Positions 40,701 to 52,992 of a DNA stretch of 64,000 nucleotides are shown one piece after another. Position 1 is the stretch's first letter. Every line of letters starts with the position of its first letter. The notes below the pieces were generated by a model. It searched no databases. It saw only the letters and a list, made by a program, of their open reading frames with translations, and was not told where the DNA came from. The translations under genes were made by a program, and so were the position numbers. The DNA is from Fistulifera solaris (taxonomy: Eukaryota > Bacillariophyta > Bacillariophyceae > Naviculales > Stauroneidaceae): the NCBI GenBank assembly GCA_030295235.1, contig AP026135.1, forward strand, positions 390,001 to 454,000, given 5' to 3'.

Positions 40701-43700
40701 GTATAGAGAAAATGAGAAAGGCAATGCGCCACTTCAACCACACACGAACAAGCACTTACCAACTCGTTAGGCATTTGATCCAAAGAAACAACGAAAGAAA
40801 AGGGCTCCACAGTGTATTCCCAGTCTTCGGCATCAGAGTTGAATGAATTAATGGACAAAAGAGCTGAACAGTCGCCATAGAGCGCCGAAAGGCAACCTTC
40901 CAGCTTGAGCTTAATTTGCTGAATTTTGAAATCCAAAAACTCAGGAGCGCCAGCATGAGACTTGAATGCTCTTAGTAAAACGAAAGAAAAGGCATGAATT
41001 TCAGCCCGCACAGTAGTTGCAACCCCAGTCCCTTTCTTCTGATACCGTACAAAATTGTGAAAAGTATTTCGCGATGGAGTAGAGCGCAATTTATCGGCTA
41101 AGTTCGATCCCGCGCTAAAGTCTCTGAATCTTTCATACATCCGCCGTAATATGGAAATGATGATTGAGAGATCGTTTGGAGTCAAGCGACACTTTACGGT
41201 TTCGCAATCCAGCGAAACATCTTGAGATACCACACACCCGAGGTTCTCCGTCGCGTAAACAATTCGAAACTCCGAACCAAACGGTCCGATCATCGGTGGT
41301 GCTTCAAATCTGGCTAATCGTTTAAATTCGGTGTTAACCAGCGAAGAAACATCCTCCACGCTGACGTGTAGAGTTTTAGTGCCTGTTCCATCTGGGTTCT
41401 CTATGCTTTGAAACATGATTCGTGCGTTCGACAAAATCTGTATAACAGCGTACTGTGCTCGCTCTCCCATCAGCTGCGATCTTTCCACGTAAAGTAAAGT
41501 TGGTCTTCCGGCCAAAATCGTATTTTCATTGAGGGTGATTTTTAGTAAGATACTCGAGTCTGAAGCTAGTCTGGAATATGGGATTCCCGGAAGTGTCAAC
41601 ATCGTCGAATTATCCTCTGACGTAGACATGGAAGGAGAAAAGGGCATCCCCGTCAATCCTGGACTAGTTGGGCGTGACTGCGGGCCACGTACTGGAAGAT
41701 TCGTCAGGAATACCAAGACCCACTATGGAAAGGTTAACGCAAACGACTTACCGCGTCTGTTTCGACGAGCTTTGCGACCAGCTTCGTGAACCTTTCGTTC
41801 CATTTCTTTCGTTGCCAGTTGCACCAATTCTAGTATCTTTCTGAAAGCTTTTGCGCAATCCTTCAAGGTTGTTGGTGTAACGCGCACCGTGACGAAGTTT
41901 AGTTCAATCTCGATTTCATCCAGGTTGGCCACTTTGTCTCGAAGGAATAATACAGTGAGTACGTAGAGTTGAGAATCCCCTCCATGATTATCGCTAACAC
42001 TTTCGAGACGTTGACGAGAATATTGCAAAATGCAATTTTCAGACTCGACAGGTCCTCGGTCAAGCCGAAGGGGTGTGTAGAATGAGCCTTCGCGAAGTCG
42101 GGTGATCGACGCATCGGACAGGGACAGCTTCGCCGTCTCATCTTCTCCCCTTACCGATCGCTCCAAGCAAATGTGAAAAATTTCGACCAAATATATTCTA
42201 ACAGGAGGAGCAACGTCATATAGGGTAGTATCATCCATTGATAGAATGGTCTTATCATCCGTAGCTAGAGGCGATCGTCGTTTGGAGTGCCCTTCAACGG
42301 CTATTTCGATCTTGTCTATCTTCAGGTTGAAGCGCCGTGGTATGCCTGAGCGAATAAGAAGATCAAGCTTTCTGTCTTCCTCACGGCGGAGATGTAAAGT
42401 AGTTGCCTCATTTTCTTCTCCTTCCCTACTTTGTAGCTGAACAATTCCTTTCGTATAAATCTTTCCAAAAGATCGAGCAAGTACCTCTGCATCTACTAGG
42501 CTAAGACGAATTGGACTAACAACAACGTTCTGGCACCTGACTTGTCCAGTGAGCGCTGCACCGCTCTTCGCGATCGAGTCGTTTAATTGATTACCTTCAT
42601 CCCAAATCTTGCTGTGTGCCTCGACTGAAAAGGTCTGATCACAGGCGTTTCCGCTCTGTAAGAAGTATCTATGTATAGGGACTCGTGCTTTAAACGAGAT
42701 ACACTATAACCACGGACAAAATTGACTTGCAAATCAGATGCCCTGATATCCCAGTCCGATTCAACCTTTCCTTCGTTTTTGTGCGAAGAGAATTTCATGT
42801 TTCCGGCGTTAACAAAAGTGCACCTTCTGTGCCATTCGATATAACTGGAATCCAAACATTTGGAGCTGCGACATTGATGTGTAAAGCGGAAGAAGCTGGT
42901 GATAGAAACGCAAGCTGCGCTTTCCTGGCGAGCGGTGTGGCATTTTTATATGCTCGGTAATTTCAATCTTCAGACCAGGGTCGCTTCTCCCCATGAATTC
43001 CGATATGGCATCAAAAGAGAAGATGTCCAAAGTAGAGTCAACGGATGAGCCGAGACGCTAACTTTAAGCAAGTCCTTCGTACGACCAGCTGCGATACGGC
43101 AAAGTGTACCCACTGGTGGAAGCTCGAGAAAGTCTGCCGATGTGTTCAAGTCTAAACCCGCACCTTGACTTTTGTCACAAAATGACAACGTCGAAAGGCG
43201 CCCCTCCGATTCAAAAAATTCTTCCAAATCTTCTTCTTCCTTCTTTTCAAACCCACAACGAAAGCGCGTGAAGAGTATTTTATCTTCCCCGTGGCTCAAG
43301 TCACACTGGTTGATGTCAAAAAGAAATCTCTGTTCCCCAAACCAAACACTCTAGAACGACCAGAGGAACGAATAACCAATCTTAAGGAATGCTCGCGGTG
43401 CATCGTATTGTGAATTGCAATATTCACTGTCATATCATGAAGCCGCCAGTCAACGAACCACATTTTCTTGCCCAACCGAAGTGTCATGGCATCGAACAAT
43501 GAGAACCCCCTAAAAGATTGTTGTAATCTTTCCCCGGTATCACTACTTCTCAGTGGCGAATCAGTCTTGTTAGTGTCTCCTTTCTTCTCTCGCCTGGAAT
43601 TTCTTTGTCGGAGCAGACGAAAAGGACTGAGAGATTTAGCGGACAAAGTCTTCTCTTTCGAAATTCCTGGGTCAGATTCTTTCTTTTGAAGCCAATAGAC

Positions 43701-45469
43701 CTTTCTTAAAGCAAGCAAATGAAATGCGAGGAGAGCCTCTAGCGGCAAAAGACTTTCTAGTTCCAATAGTTCAGCGCTTTCCGCCTCGGATAGCCCAGCG
43801 TGAAAACCGTGACTCCGATTTGGTTTGAGACTCTTCTTTGAAATCAGCTCCATATACCTGGATCGGCTTCGGCAGATAATCTTGATGTCTTCCCAAGGGC
43901 GAGAAGTTGGGCGCGAAATCACGCATGCAAAGGCGTATTTCCACCAGGCTCGCGGATCTTCCACCGCGTTTCTAGATGGCCTTTGTCGGAACATCGTATC
44001 AAATCGTCGCTGCACTTGCAGGTCTGTCTTCAACTTTTGGTATTGGGCATATTGCTCCGGAAGAATATCTAGATTTATCTCACAAGGAAGAACATCAGCC
44101 GAGCAAGAAATGGGACCAGGTTGTGTTCTGTCGCTACATCTGGAACGGATCTCAGAGTTAAACCCCTTGCAAATGTACTGGTGGGGTATACTTTGCACAT
44201 TCGCGGGGTCGGTCTTGCTAAAATATGGTTAGATGAATACAATAGCACACGGCTGGAAAGCGCGTTTACTTACACTTGACGCGCGGCAGATAGGGAATTT
44301 CGCACATAAATACCTGGCTCCTGCTGCGACGACATCACCTCCATTGCGGCTGACACCCGCGAAAGAACTTTTTCTGCTGATAACTTCCTTGAATTTCCTT
44401 GCAGAAGATCCGTTTCTGCTAGCAATAATGGAGGTTGATCGTCCCAGTACAACGAAAGACTTTTGAAGTACCCAATTTTGTTGTTTTTCACGATGTACTC
44501 ATTTGGTCCAAGTTGTCCCTGCGCCGACGACATCGGTGACCCATCGTTCTCGTTCTTTTTGTCGTGGCTTCCAGCTTGCCATTTCTCATTTGCTGTTCGA
44601 ACAGTGAAGGCATCTAGTGTAAACCCACAAGCAAAAGCACTATCGCCGCCCTCCGACGTAGCCGGAACTTCGCATCGAATGTGTGTATCGAAAATTGACG
44701 CTTCCATATTTCGCAACACCTTTTCACGAAGCTTGACTTTCCAGTCACGTGGTACCTCCGGAAGTTGATCAACTTGTTCGAGCAACTCTTCGCTTTCTTC
44801 GTTGTAAATGACAGTTGATTGCAGATCTTCCACTAAACTATTCATGGCATCCTCGAGATCTAACTCACTTTCCATTTTTCTATCTCGTACCATTCGACGC
44901 TTTCGACTCTTTCGAAGCTCTTTCTCGACTTCTTTCACCGCTCGACTGATTCTCTTCATCGGAGGGCCTTCACCGGGTATCAGACCATTCCAGAAATTCC
45001 TTTCGAGTCGCGACAGCGCCAGTCGCTTTGCTCGAGTTTTCAACGTGCAAATTGGATCCTGTCTCGTGCCAGCTCCATACAGATTGTTGGCTGTGCTAGA
45101 AATTAGGGGGACACAAACCAAATGTATACCGTGAATTTCGAACCGCGTCGTTTCCTTTTCTAGATTCTTCCACGGCACATGCATTTTGACGGATTTCGCC
45201 GAGCACGATAAGACACCAAAGTCTGTCAGGCCAAAAGCTCCCAAGATGTGACCACCAATCATATCTCCGTCTAACTGTACATTTTCGAGCGCAATTTTAC
45301 CTCTCAATGCGGCAATTTTAAGATCATCTTTAGAAAGATTGAGAACATATTCTCCGAAAACCTCTTCAAGCGCTATCAGCAGCGGGCGCAATCAAATGAG
45401 AAACGGCTTTCAATCATCACTGCTCTCATCCAATCGAAACTTACCAGCAACAATAGCTTGTTTCGGCAT
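34709..45469 (-). CDS. VPS13: VPS13 bridge-like lipid transfer protein (chorein family)
   Basis: About 3390 residues, ten exons: 45445-45469, 44274-45372, 41752-44217, 40760-41722, 39915-40697, 37171-39831, 36964-37103, 36594-36891, 35447-36523 and 34709-35371. All introns are GT-AG (56-83 nt except where noted by coordinates). The splice at 45445/45372 gives MPKQAIVAALEEVFGEYVLN, the chorein N-terminus, followed by VPWKNLEKE. The SHR-BD region (about 37.2-39.2 kb) includes WSSWHRIVNR. The VPS13_C region reads SGVRDFFYEPIQGAVHGPRQ, then FVGVVRGVSNVTEV. A PH-like end follows. VPS13 forms a groove that carries lipids between membranes at contact sites. Six one-base breaks are inferred: 43335-43338, 43050-43051, 42943-42947, 42815-42818 and 42648-42650 (missing), 41670-41672 (extra). 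With them the coding length is an exact multiple of three. Confidence 0.93.
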
Positions 45470-46203
45470 TGTGAAGAAAGTACCGTATTAAGCGAATGAC
45501 TTCATATTATTCCACGATGCATGCGACTTCCAGGGGAGTCAATGAAGATCTCAAACAGCTCTGGATTATGCAGATTATTGACTTGTTTGAAAGGTTTCGT
45601 ATGGCTTGGTTACAAGCAACAAGGGCAAGGAGCAATGATGATGAACGGTTTGAAATACCTGGTACAGTACGCAAAGGAGTATAGTGCCACGTACACACGG
45701 TACTCGGGATGAATACCAGTTACGAAGCCGGACTCAGTATTTCGTTGTGTCTTTCCGGCACCAATTGTTCTTAAGAAGTTTGAAAAATGTATAGTGCAGC
45801 CAGAACTGTTACCAAATCCAGAATCCAGGGGCGTCGGCCGTCGGCCGTCGGCTATTACGTTTCATAATAATGATAATCTGAATTCTGTTTCCGTTGAAAG
45901 ACGTTCCTCGTACTCCAATTTTACGTTGCATTGGATTCTCTTGTAAGCAAAGACTGTTCATCATAGTAAAGAATGTACTCTCGCTCGCCTGCCTCATCAT
46001 CGCGCGTGGAAAACGCCCCAAAGCAAAAAATAAACGATCGACTTGTTGTTGCATCAAATCAAAGGTGATTGGTACAGAGGGAGATCAGAAAGGGAACTAC
46101 AATTGTGTTTCGCATTTGCTTGGAAGTATCCCAGATCTAAAGAGGCAAAAGCTGACGACACCACGGGCATTTCGAACACGACCATTGACAGTTCATTCTT
46201 ATC
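45470..46203. promoter_or_regulatory. Divergent intergenic region between VPS13 and the Cys-rich membrane protein
   Basis: 734 nt, the longest gap in the window. Small ORFs on both strands (for example 45496-45684) overlap and look like chance. It holds three copies of CGTCGGC (45832-45852). No RNA gene was recognised. Confidence 0.4.
45832..45852. repeat. Tandem heptamer, 3 x CGTCGGC
   Basis: Three perfect GC-rich 7-nt copies in otherwise A/T-rich intergenic DNA. Confidence 0.9.
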
Positions 46204-47456
46204 ATGAGAAGCGTTTCTTTCATTTTATTAGCTCTGGTAATTGTGTCAAGAGACACCCGAGCGGACGATGTGTATGGCAATCAAGATGGATACAATGACG
46301 ACGTAGATGGAAACATGGACGCTAGCGACTACCAGCAAGGATATTACAGCAACGGCAATCAGCAAAATTCCGGCGAATACATTCAATATTGGACTGAATA
46401 CGCAATTCTACCGAAACGCTGTATCCGATAGTAAGTCGACATACTTCATCTGCGGGTTCAAAAATCAAAACCATCTCACACCTTCTTTCCTTTTGTAGCA
46501 ATCACGAAGACGTAGTTGTGTTTTCAGTGTTTGATAAAGCATACAATCACTGCGGTGACGAGCCGGTGGGTACTTACATGGTTCCTGTTAGAAACTTTGT
46601 GCAAGGCTATTTGCAGCAGCAAAGCCAGGACTACCAAGACCAGGGTCTCGAATACGAAGAGCCCTCCGTTAGTCAATATGTGTATTGTGTACCACAGAAA
46701 ATTCAAAACAACAAATACATTTATCTGCAGCTTGGCTGCGCTGACGACACCAATCAGGCACTTGCAGTGAACATTTACTCGGACATTGATTGCAAAAAGC
46801 GCTCCACGTCGGATGGCTACGATGACGCCAACATTGACGTGTCACAACTCCAGGTGCCTTTCAAACAATGTCAAAACTGCGTTAATTGGTTTGATATGAA
46901 CCAGAATGTTGACGATCAGTATTACGAATTGCACAAAACCCAAGCACCTTTGTGTGCGACGGCCTGGACTTACAAGCAGACATGCGACGGAAAGTGCAAA
47001 CGCCTTGGTCAAGAAAACAGTACAAATGGCTGGCAAACGTCGGACCAAGTCTTGTTATCGATTATGGTTCTTTTCGCGGCTATCATGTTGGGTCTAATTG
47101 CCCACAAACGACAAATGATGTCAAACAAAGACACGCTTCTAGAGCAAGCCGCCATGAGTGCCGCTGGTCTGCAGCAACCTCACGTGATTGGCGTTTGCAT
47201 TCTTGTCACCTTAGTAGTGGCTGTTTTTGCACTTCTTGGCCTGAAGAACATTACGTGGACGCTCCTTCTTATCATCAACACTGCATTATTTGGCTACTTA
47301 ATGAAGTTAACACTTCAATCAAGCCCACCAGAGAATATAATCGGGCCGGATGGAACAATCATGCGGAACGATTCGGACGATAGTAGCGTTGACGACGATA
47401 GTAGCAAAAACGCTGGCGGTGCTACCGGTTTCTTCACCTTGCCGACTCTGACATAA
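46204..47456 (+). CDS. Secreted/membrane Cys-rich protein with C-terminal transmembrane helices, unknown function
   Basis: 394 residues, exons 46204-46430 and 46499-47456; the 68-nt intron joins KRCIR to YNHEDVVVF in phase. A signal peptide (SVSFILLALVIVSRDTRA) is followed by an Asp/Gln/Tyr-rich region and a lumenal domain with many Cys (CIR, HCGD, YCVP, GCADD, DIDCKK, QCQNCVNW, LCATAW, QTCDGKCK). Three hydrophobic segments follow (LLSIMVLFAAIMLGLIAHKR, VCILVTLVVAVFALLGL, TWTLLLIINTALFGYL) and an acidic Ser/Asp tail. The family is unrecognised. The layout (signal peptide, Cys-rich ectodomain, short TM bundle, acidic tail) fits a plasma-membrane or vesicle protein. Head-to-head with VPS13. Confidence 0.7.
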
Positions 47457-47560
47457 CATACCCTGTTCATTATCTTTTAGTAATTCCTACATCATCATAC
47501 TTCCAATCTTGTCTTTCTAAATCTTATACAAGGGTCTAAGCGTCGCTTTACATTACTTCG

Positions 47561-49545
47561 TCAGGTTAGACTAGAGAATGAGAGACAAAGTTCCGAACAC
47601 GGATTGGTCTCCTCGTCGAACGCTAACGCCAAGTTGAATAGAACGCTTTCCGTCGCACTCTCGTACCGCAAATGTATTCGATCCGCTTGAAACGACCGCA
47701 GCGACATGAGAAAGAAACCGTGATGCACCAATAACCGCAATTCCGTGAAACTGTCCTCGTGCTGGTGAAAATGATCCCGACGTGACAATCCCAGATTCTC
47801 TTTGATCAAAGAACACTGTGTCATTTGGTCTAAGTACTCCTTTCCAAAAACAGTTATGTGGCAGAGAAGCAAAGCCGGCAAAGTTAACGATTGAATCAAA
47901 GCATTACAAGAAGCGAAGAACGCTTTGGCGTCTTCGACCGAGAGCTTCGGTGTCGTAACGAACGGTGGGGTAGGAGACCGCCGTGGACGCCGTGGGTGAC
48001 TCTGTGATGTCTCGTGAGTGCTATAATGAGATCCACTCGCAGCGAGAGCCTCCTCAAACGGTTTTCCGAAAGCGGCGTCTCGAACGACGACAACGTCTTC
48101 GTCACCAACGCCATCAATTAGCTCCGCCCATTGAACACTACGCAGAGGCGGTCCAATAGGATTGATGCGACCAGATCCACCTTCCAAGTACCTTCGCACA
48201 GTACACCAAATTCCGTCAGTTTGCCAATACTCGACACCCGAAGGAGTGTCCGGCCAGTCTCGCGGAAAAACGGGTACAGGGGGGTGAGCGTCTTGCAATA
48301 AATGGGACCATTCTGTTAACCCGATAGGAGCAGCACCGCCAGCCAGGACAAGCGATTGAAAGAGAGACTTAGCAGTGCCAGCCGAGCAGTAAATGTCAAA
48401 GCCAAGTACTCCAAGATTGCAAAAGACGGAATTGTCGTGTGTTGCTTTCCTCACAATAAGTAGATTAGCGTTTGCGTCGTTTAGTTGAATAGCATCAAGA
48501 TGTGATGGTGAATTATCACTGAAAAAGGTGTCTACCTCTTTCTGTGATTCAAGCGAAAACAACCCCTCAAATGCCTTTGCGATGCATATATCCGGTTGAA
48601 ATCCTCTTAGGCGCAAACAACAAAGCTGCTGCTCTGTATATACACATGCTTTCAAAGCAGCGATAGAATCAAGTTCTTTTAAAACGGATTGCTGAATGCA
48701 TGGATGCACCAGAAGAACAACAGAAGTATCGTCTACGCCTTCAAACAATTCTCCGTGCCTCGTCCATATCCATGTGACGGGACCCAAAGCTCGTTTCGGA
48801 AAAGAATCCACTTCATGCACGGTTCCACTACCAACAGAAACACCACGAGATGTTTGGATCGTAAAGGATGGAATGATTCGCAATAGGCATTGTGAGAGCA
48901 ATGGCACGTCAGAACACGTGCAACGAATGGGACGCTGACACCAGGTCGCTTCTTGAACCAAAGTCCGCTCCTGCGCCAATCGTAACGCAGCTTTGGCACC
49001 GCGATTGCTGTGCAGCATGGGAACACGCCAGTTCCACAAGTTGCACGTATGAAAGCGTTTGGCGTGCCAGATATGATTCGCGATCCAGTGAACCGGTGGT
49101 TCATCAGTCCGACTGGCTGGTGGAGTCGGTGCACATTCTCGCATGTGGAGGCGATGACAACGACGACGAGCTTTTCGACATTGACTTTCACTCGGTGGCT
49201 TTATTGCAGCTGCTGGAAAGCGATGACGAATCCGTCTCTTGTAACTGGGAAACTGTAAGTCGTTGTACGAAATATTGTTGCACGCACCGACGTCCTCCGT
49301 CGTACTTACCTAGTTGTTCGTCGACGCAAATGTCTCGATGACTTTTTCCCACCTCCACTCTCGAGTGCCTTTGCGCTAATGGAAGGAAGTTGCGTGTTTT
49401 GTTGTTCCACCTGGGCCCACAAAGCTTTGATTTCGGGTAAGCGCCGTGCTCCGAAGGTAGCCACAGAAACCGATCCTGACACATCAAAGAAAGACGGAAG
49501 ATTTTTCCATGAAGTGTGCTTCTTTCGTCCGACTGCTTTCATCAT
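47561..49545 (-). CDS. POP1: Ribonuclease P/MRP protein subunit Pop1
   Basis: 639 residues, exons 49310-49545 and 47561-49244. The 65-nt intron joins HLRRRTT to SYKRRIRHRF, within the conserved basic motif that contacts the RNA. The Pop1 signature WIANHIWHAKRFHT lies ~130 residues in. Later come LGVLGFDIYCSAGTAKSLFQ, then GLTEWSHLL and VPVFPRDWPDTPSGVEYW, which belong to the POPLD region. Pop1 is the largest protein of RNase P (5' end processing of pre-tRNA) and RNase MRP (rRNA processing). The start is the first of two ATGs (MMKAVGRKK). The C-terminal third is more divergent. Divergent from the coiled-coil gene at 50085. Confidence 0.87.
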
Positions 49546-50084
49546 GATGTTTCGAGAGTTAGGGCGCTAGCAAGAATTTTTTGTTTTGTTCTATTGCTGT
49601 TTGGTACAAGTATCCAATTCATGACCCGACACCCGACTGCCCACTGCCCACGTATGGACGACGACGACGACCGACCAAGAGGCAGACGTGACGCGAAAGG
49701 GACTAATTTTGAACTTTGAACACGAACAAAGTAAGGGAAGAAGACACTCCGACTCCGACGGCGCAATGCGAATGAAAAAGTCATGGTCATAGTCACAGTC
49801 ATAACCCTATTACAATCCGTCAATCCCTGAATATCTGGAAACTGGAAACCTGTTTTCTGTTTTCTACTGCAACTAGAGTACATTATGATCAAGAGTCCAT
49901 CTGTCGATTTACTTGTTCGTGTACAAGCGATTTCTCTATGCGACATACAAGCGTGTCTGATGATTGGTGACTGGTCACCCCGTAATTTACGCAGGGGGGG
50001 GGGGGGGGGAGAAAAAAACGTCCTTCCATTCACTTCCAACTATTCAAAACGAGAAAGAGAACGAGATATTGCAAGAAATAACAC
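49546..50084. promoter_or_regulatory. Divergent intergenic region between Pop1 and a coiled-coil gene
   Basis: 539 nt without a supported gene. It contains a run of 16 G (49994-50009) about 75 nt before the downstream ATG and short GTCA/TCAT repeats around 49780-49805. Confidence 0.4.
49994..50009. repeat. G16 homopolymer
   Basis: Sixteen consecutive G on the plus strand, followed by a purine-rich GAGAAAAAAA stretch. It is the longest homopolymer noticed in the window. Confidence 0.95.
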
Positions 50085-51684
50085 ATGAGCATACCCGACG
50101 AAGAATCTACAAAGCCGGAGGAGGCGGCCAAAGTGGTTGAAGTTGTTTCCGTGGACGAGGCTGACCCGCCGTCCAACAGTACGCCTAGTTCGGCGGAAAC
50201 GCAGGACGGGGCGGTGGTCAACAAACGCGAGCGCATTCGCGCCAGGCTGCGCCAAAGTGAAATGCGTCTCACAAGTCTCGTTCGTACCACCAGTGGAGAT
50301 GGCGAAAACAGTTTCATCAACCAGATGCGCTCTGTACAGCAAAAGATGCAGGAAGTGGAAAAGAAAAGTCGGCACTCGAAAATGAACTCACTCGATTGCA
50401 GAATGCGACGGATGGAGACGAATTTCTCAAAGAAAAGATGGAAAGCATTCAGGAGGGTTTTATGAAACAAGTGAAACTCATTCAAAAACTGGAAGATGAG
50501 GTGCTGGCCAAAAACAACGAAATTGACCACCTTCGTCACGAACTGGTCGACAAGCTGCGCCGCATCGTTGAATTAGAGTTTGATTTGGAGACACACAGTG
50601 TTCACTATACTGAATATGCTCTCGAGCAATTCAAACTTGGTGAGGATGCCTTGAAGGAAATACAAGCGATGCAAAAGAAGGAATCGGTGACGGTGAGACG
50701 GGTCCAGACAAGAAGCTGCCACCGCGACGCGCTCAAAAGCTAATTTCCAAGCTATTGGCCGATTTGGATGATCTTGAATCACGCTACAAAGAAGAGAAGC
50801 TGGAGAATGCAGCTACAATTGGTAAAATGGAGCTTGAGGCGGAGGAATTAAAGACCAGAGTACATATTCTCGAGAGTCGGTTGGGAGAAGCTGACCGTTT
50901 CGCGGACGATGCCAGCGAAAGGAGCACGTCGTCGAATGATAAGTCGGATGTAACATATCTGCGCAAACGAGTGGAGACGCTGGAAGCGAAAAGGGCATTG
51001 TTTCGTGGGGAACTTCGCAAGCTTCATGGCGAAGTTGCTGACACCAAAAAGCAAAGTAAGGAGGCAGTCAAGAAAGCCGAGTCCGAGGTAGATCGTTTGT
51101 TCTTGGAAAATGAGGCCATGAAAAGTCGTATCAAGGCGCTGGAAACCGACATTATGGAAGGCGACCAATCGTCAGCACAGTATGCAGAGATTGAACAGAA
51201 AATTGAGGAAAAGTTCCGTACGATCAAGCAACTAGAAGCAGAACTTGAAATCAGAGATAGACAGATTGAGGCCCTAAAAAAAGATGCAACCAACCGTCGT
51301 ATTGAAGCCATCGCTTCCAGTAGTGATGGGGCTAAAGAAGACAGCAAGTTTTCCAAGCTTGATGCGGACCTATTAAAGGGCGACTTAGCGGAGCAGCAGG
51401 CTTCATCTATGGGAGCAGGAACGAATGCCGCTTACGTACAGGAGCTTCAAAGACAACTTCAATCGGCGCAGCAGCAGCTCGTGAAGAAGGATCAAGAACT
51501 AGTTATCGAGCGAGCCAAAGCGGCCTCTACGGCGGCTGGCCTACTTGCACGCATCACAGAGCTCACGGCCAGAAAACAGTCGTCTTCTGCCACTGAGTCG
51601 TCACCCAATGAAAAGGCATCGACGAAAGACGCCAAGAAAGACAGCGGTAAGAAGAAGAGAACTCCTTTGAGATTCTATCTATAA
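50085..51684 (+). CDS. Long coiled-coil protein, unknown function
   Basis: About 533 residues once two missing bases are allowed for: A4 at 50364-50367 (giving KKKSALENELTRLQ) and GG at 50686-50687 (giving SGDGETGPDKKLPPRRAQK). After an acidic N-terminus of ~45 residues, nearly the whole chain has heptad-type Leu spacing, for example VHILESRLGEADRF, VTYLRKRVETLEAKRALF and IKQLEAELEIRDRQIEALKK. The tail is basic (DSGKKKRTPLRFYL). No motor, SNARE or GRIP domain is visible. It could be a cytoskeletal, centriolar or vesicle-tether protein. It is tail-to-tail with another coiled-coil gene (59 nt apart) with which it shares a YVxxLQxQLQ motif. Confidence 0.7.
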
Positions 51685-51742
51685 CATTTGGGACGGATAA
51701 GTAGTTAAGTTTATCAAATGGACTAGACATTTATCATCGAAA

Positions 51743-52609
51743 TTACATATCACCTTGCGACGAAAGCGATTTGGTAAGCTGCTCAATAGAAATGGTTTGC
51801 TTCTCATGAATTCGGCTGAGCTCTTCGAGTTTGGCTTCCGTCTCCTGCAATTCTTCTTCCAGCTCTTCGATCGTACTTTGTTTGACGGCCTTTGCCCGTA
51901 ATGACTTTAGAGTTTTCAAGTTCTCACGAATTCGGGCTTCGTATTCCACTTGCATCTCCTTCTTTTGCTCTTCCATGACTTCAATCTGTTTTCGAAGATC
52001 CAACTCCGTCTTGCAGCGTTCCTGAATAAGCTGGATAATTTCAGCCGACAGTTGCTCCACATTTTCTCTGGCATTTTGTTCCAATTCTTTCATTTGACCC
52101 ATGGTTGTTTCCATTTTCTTCACAGCCTTTTGAAGTTGCGCCTGAAGTTTCATAACATACTGACTATCCACTCCTCCTTTGGGGGCAACACCTTTGATGA
52201 GATTTGCATATTCGTGGATGGCCGCTTTGTCTTGCATATCCTGCTCAAGTGCTTGTAAGCGATCCTCAGCATGTGAAGTCATCCTCTTGATGCGTTCCGA
52301 CTCGATTTTATGAATGAGAGCCTCGGACATTTGCGTCAGACGCTCTTTCTCAAGCTCCGCTTCCAGCGCGTCGAGCTGATCTTTCTTCTCTTGGCGAGCC
52401 CGTTCTAGAACTGATATTTGATTATCACGATCTCTGACTTCACTTTCGAGAGCGGTACGCTCAGGATCCTCCTCAGGTTCATCTTCAAGTCGAATGGAAA
52501 TGTTATCGTCTTGGACGATCGGGGGTGGCGGAGGGGCCTTTCCAGGGGTAGACGATGATTGTAACCCTCCTTTCTCCTCCGGTTTTCCGAAGCCTCGAAA
52601 GAAACTCAT
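51743..52609 (-). CDS. Coiled-coil protein with Pro-rich N-terminus, unknown function
   Basis: 288 residues, single exon, no frame break. The first 50 residues are Gly/Pro-rich (MSFFRGFGKPEEKGG, GKAPPPPPIV); the rest is predicted almost continuous coiled coil (RDNQISVLERARQEKKDQLD, SQYVMKLQAQLQKAVKKME, ELEEELQETEAKLEELSRIH). The N-terminal MSFFRGFGK could be an amphipathic membrane or Golgi-binding helix, as in some golgins; that is inference. It lies tail-to-tail with the coiled-coil gene at 50085-51684 and shares the YVxxLQxQLQ motif. No family recognised. Confidence 0.72.
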   Translation of the reverse strand: MSFFRGFGKPEEKGGLQSSSTPGKAPPPPPIVQDDNISIRLEDEPEEDPERTALESEVRDRDNQISVLERARQEKKDQLDALEAELEKERLTQMSEALIHKIESERIKRMTSHAEDRLQALEQDMQDKAAIHEYANLIKGVAPKGGVDSQYVMKLQAQLQKAVKKMETTMGQMKELEQNARENVEQLSAEIIQLIQERCKTELDLRKQIEVMEEQKKEMQVEYEARIRENLKTLKSLRAKAVKQSTIEELEEELQETEAKLEELSRIHEKQTISIEQLTKSLSSQGDM

Positions 52610-52992
52610 ATCTAAGCTTTTTAGATGTTAATTGATGAATATAATTAATAACGTAAGGCAATTTAGCCTAAACACGGTGGTTTGTTTCCACTTTCTTCTT
52701 GTCGTCCATTTTGCGGCTTTCGAGGTTAACGCATAACACGACCATGGTCGGCCATGACTTTACACCGGTATTGGACAATAATCTAGAAAGTACCCTACGT
52801 TGTCGCAAACTTCGTCCATTATTTTGGCAATGACCATTGTCGGTCATTCAATTATTTGTCCGTCTTGCTCGTCGTCCGTGTGTGACGATGGATGTCACTA
52901 AAGCAATGTATCCACTGCGTCGTTAGAGTTAGGTAAAAGCGAGAACTAGTTCTTGTTCTCCAAAGTACAAAGGAGAGCGCTTCGTGAAAACG
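52610..52992. other. Intergenic region upstream of the 288-residue coiled-coil gene
   Basis: 383 nt between this gene's start and the 3' end of the AAA ATPase gene (both on the minus strand). It contains imperfect copies of CCAT(G/T)GTCGG(C/T)CAT around 52742-52756 and 52835-52848, possible regulatory half-sites. No gene is seen. Confidence 0.35.

Noticed and set aside
45496-46100. Small ORFs on both strands between VPS13 and the Cys-rich membrane protein
   Set aside because: Short, overlapping, without motif or signal peptide; better read as promoter DNA.
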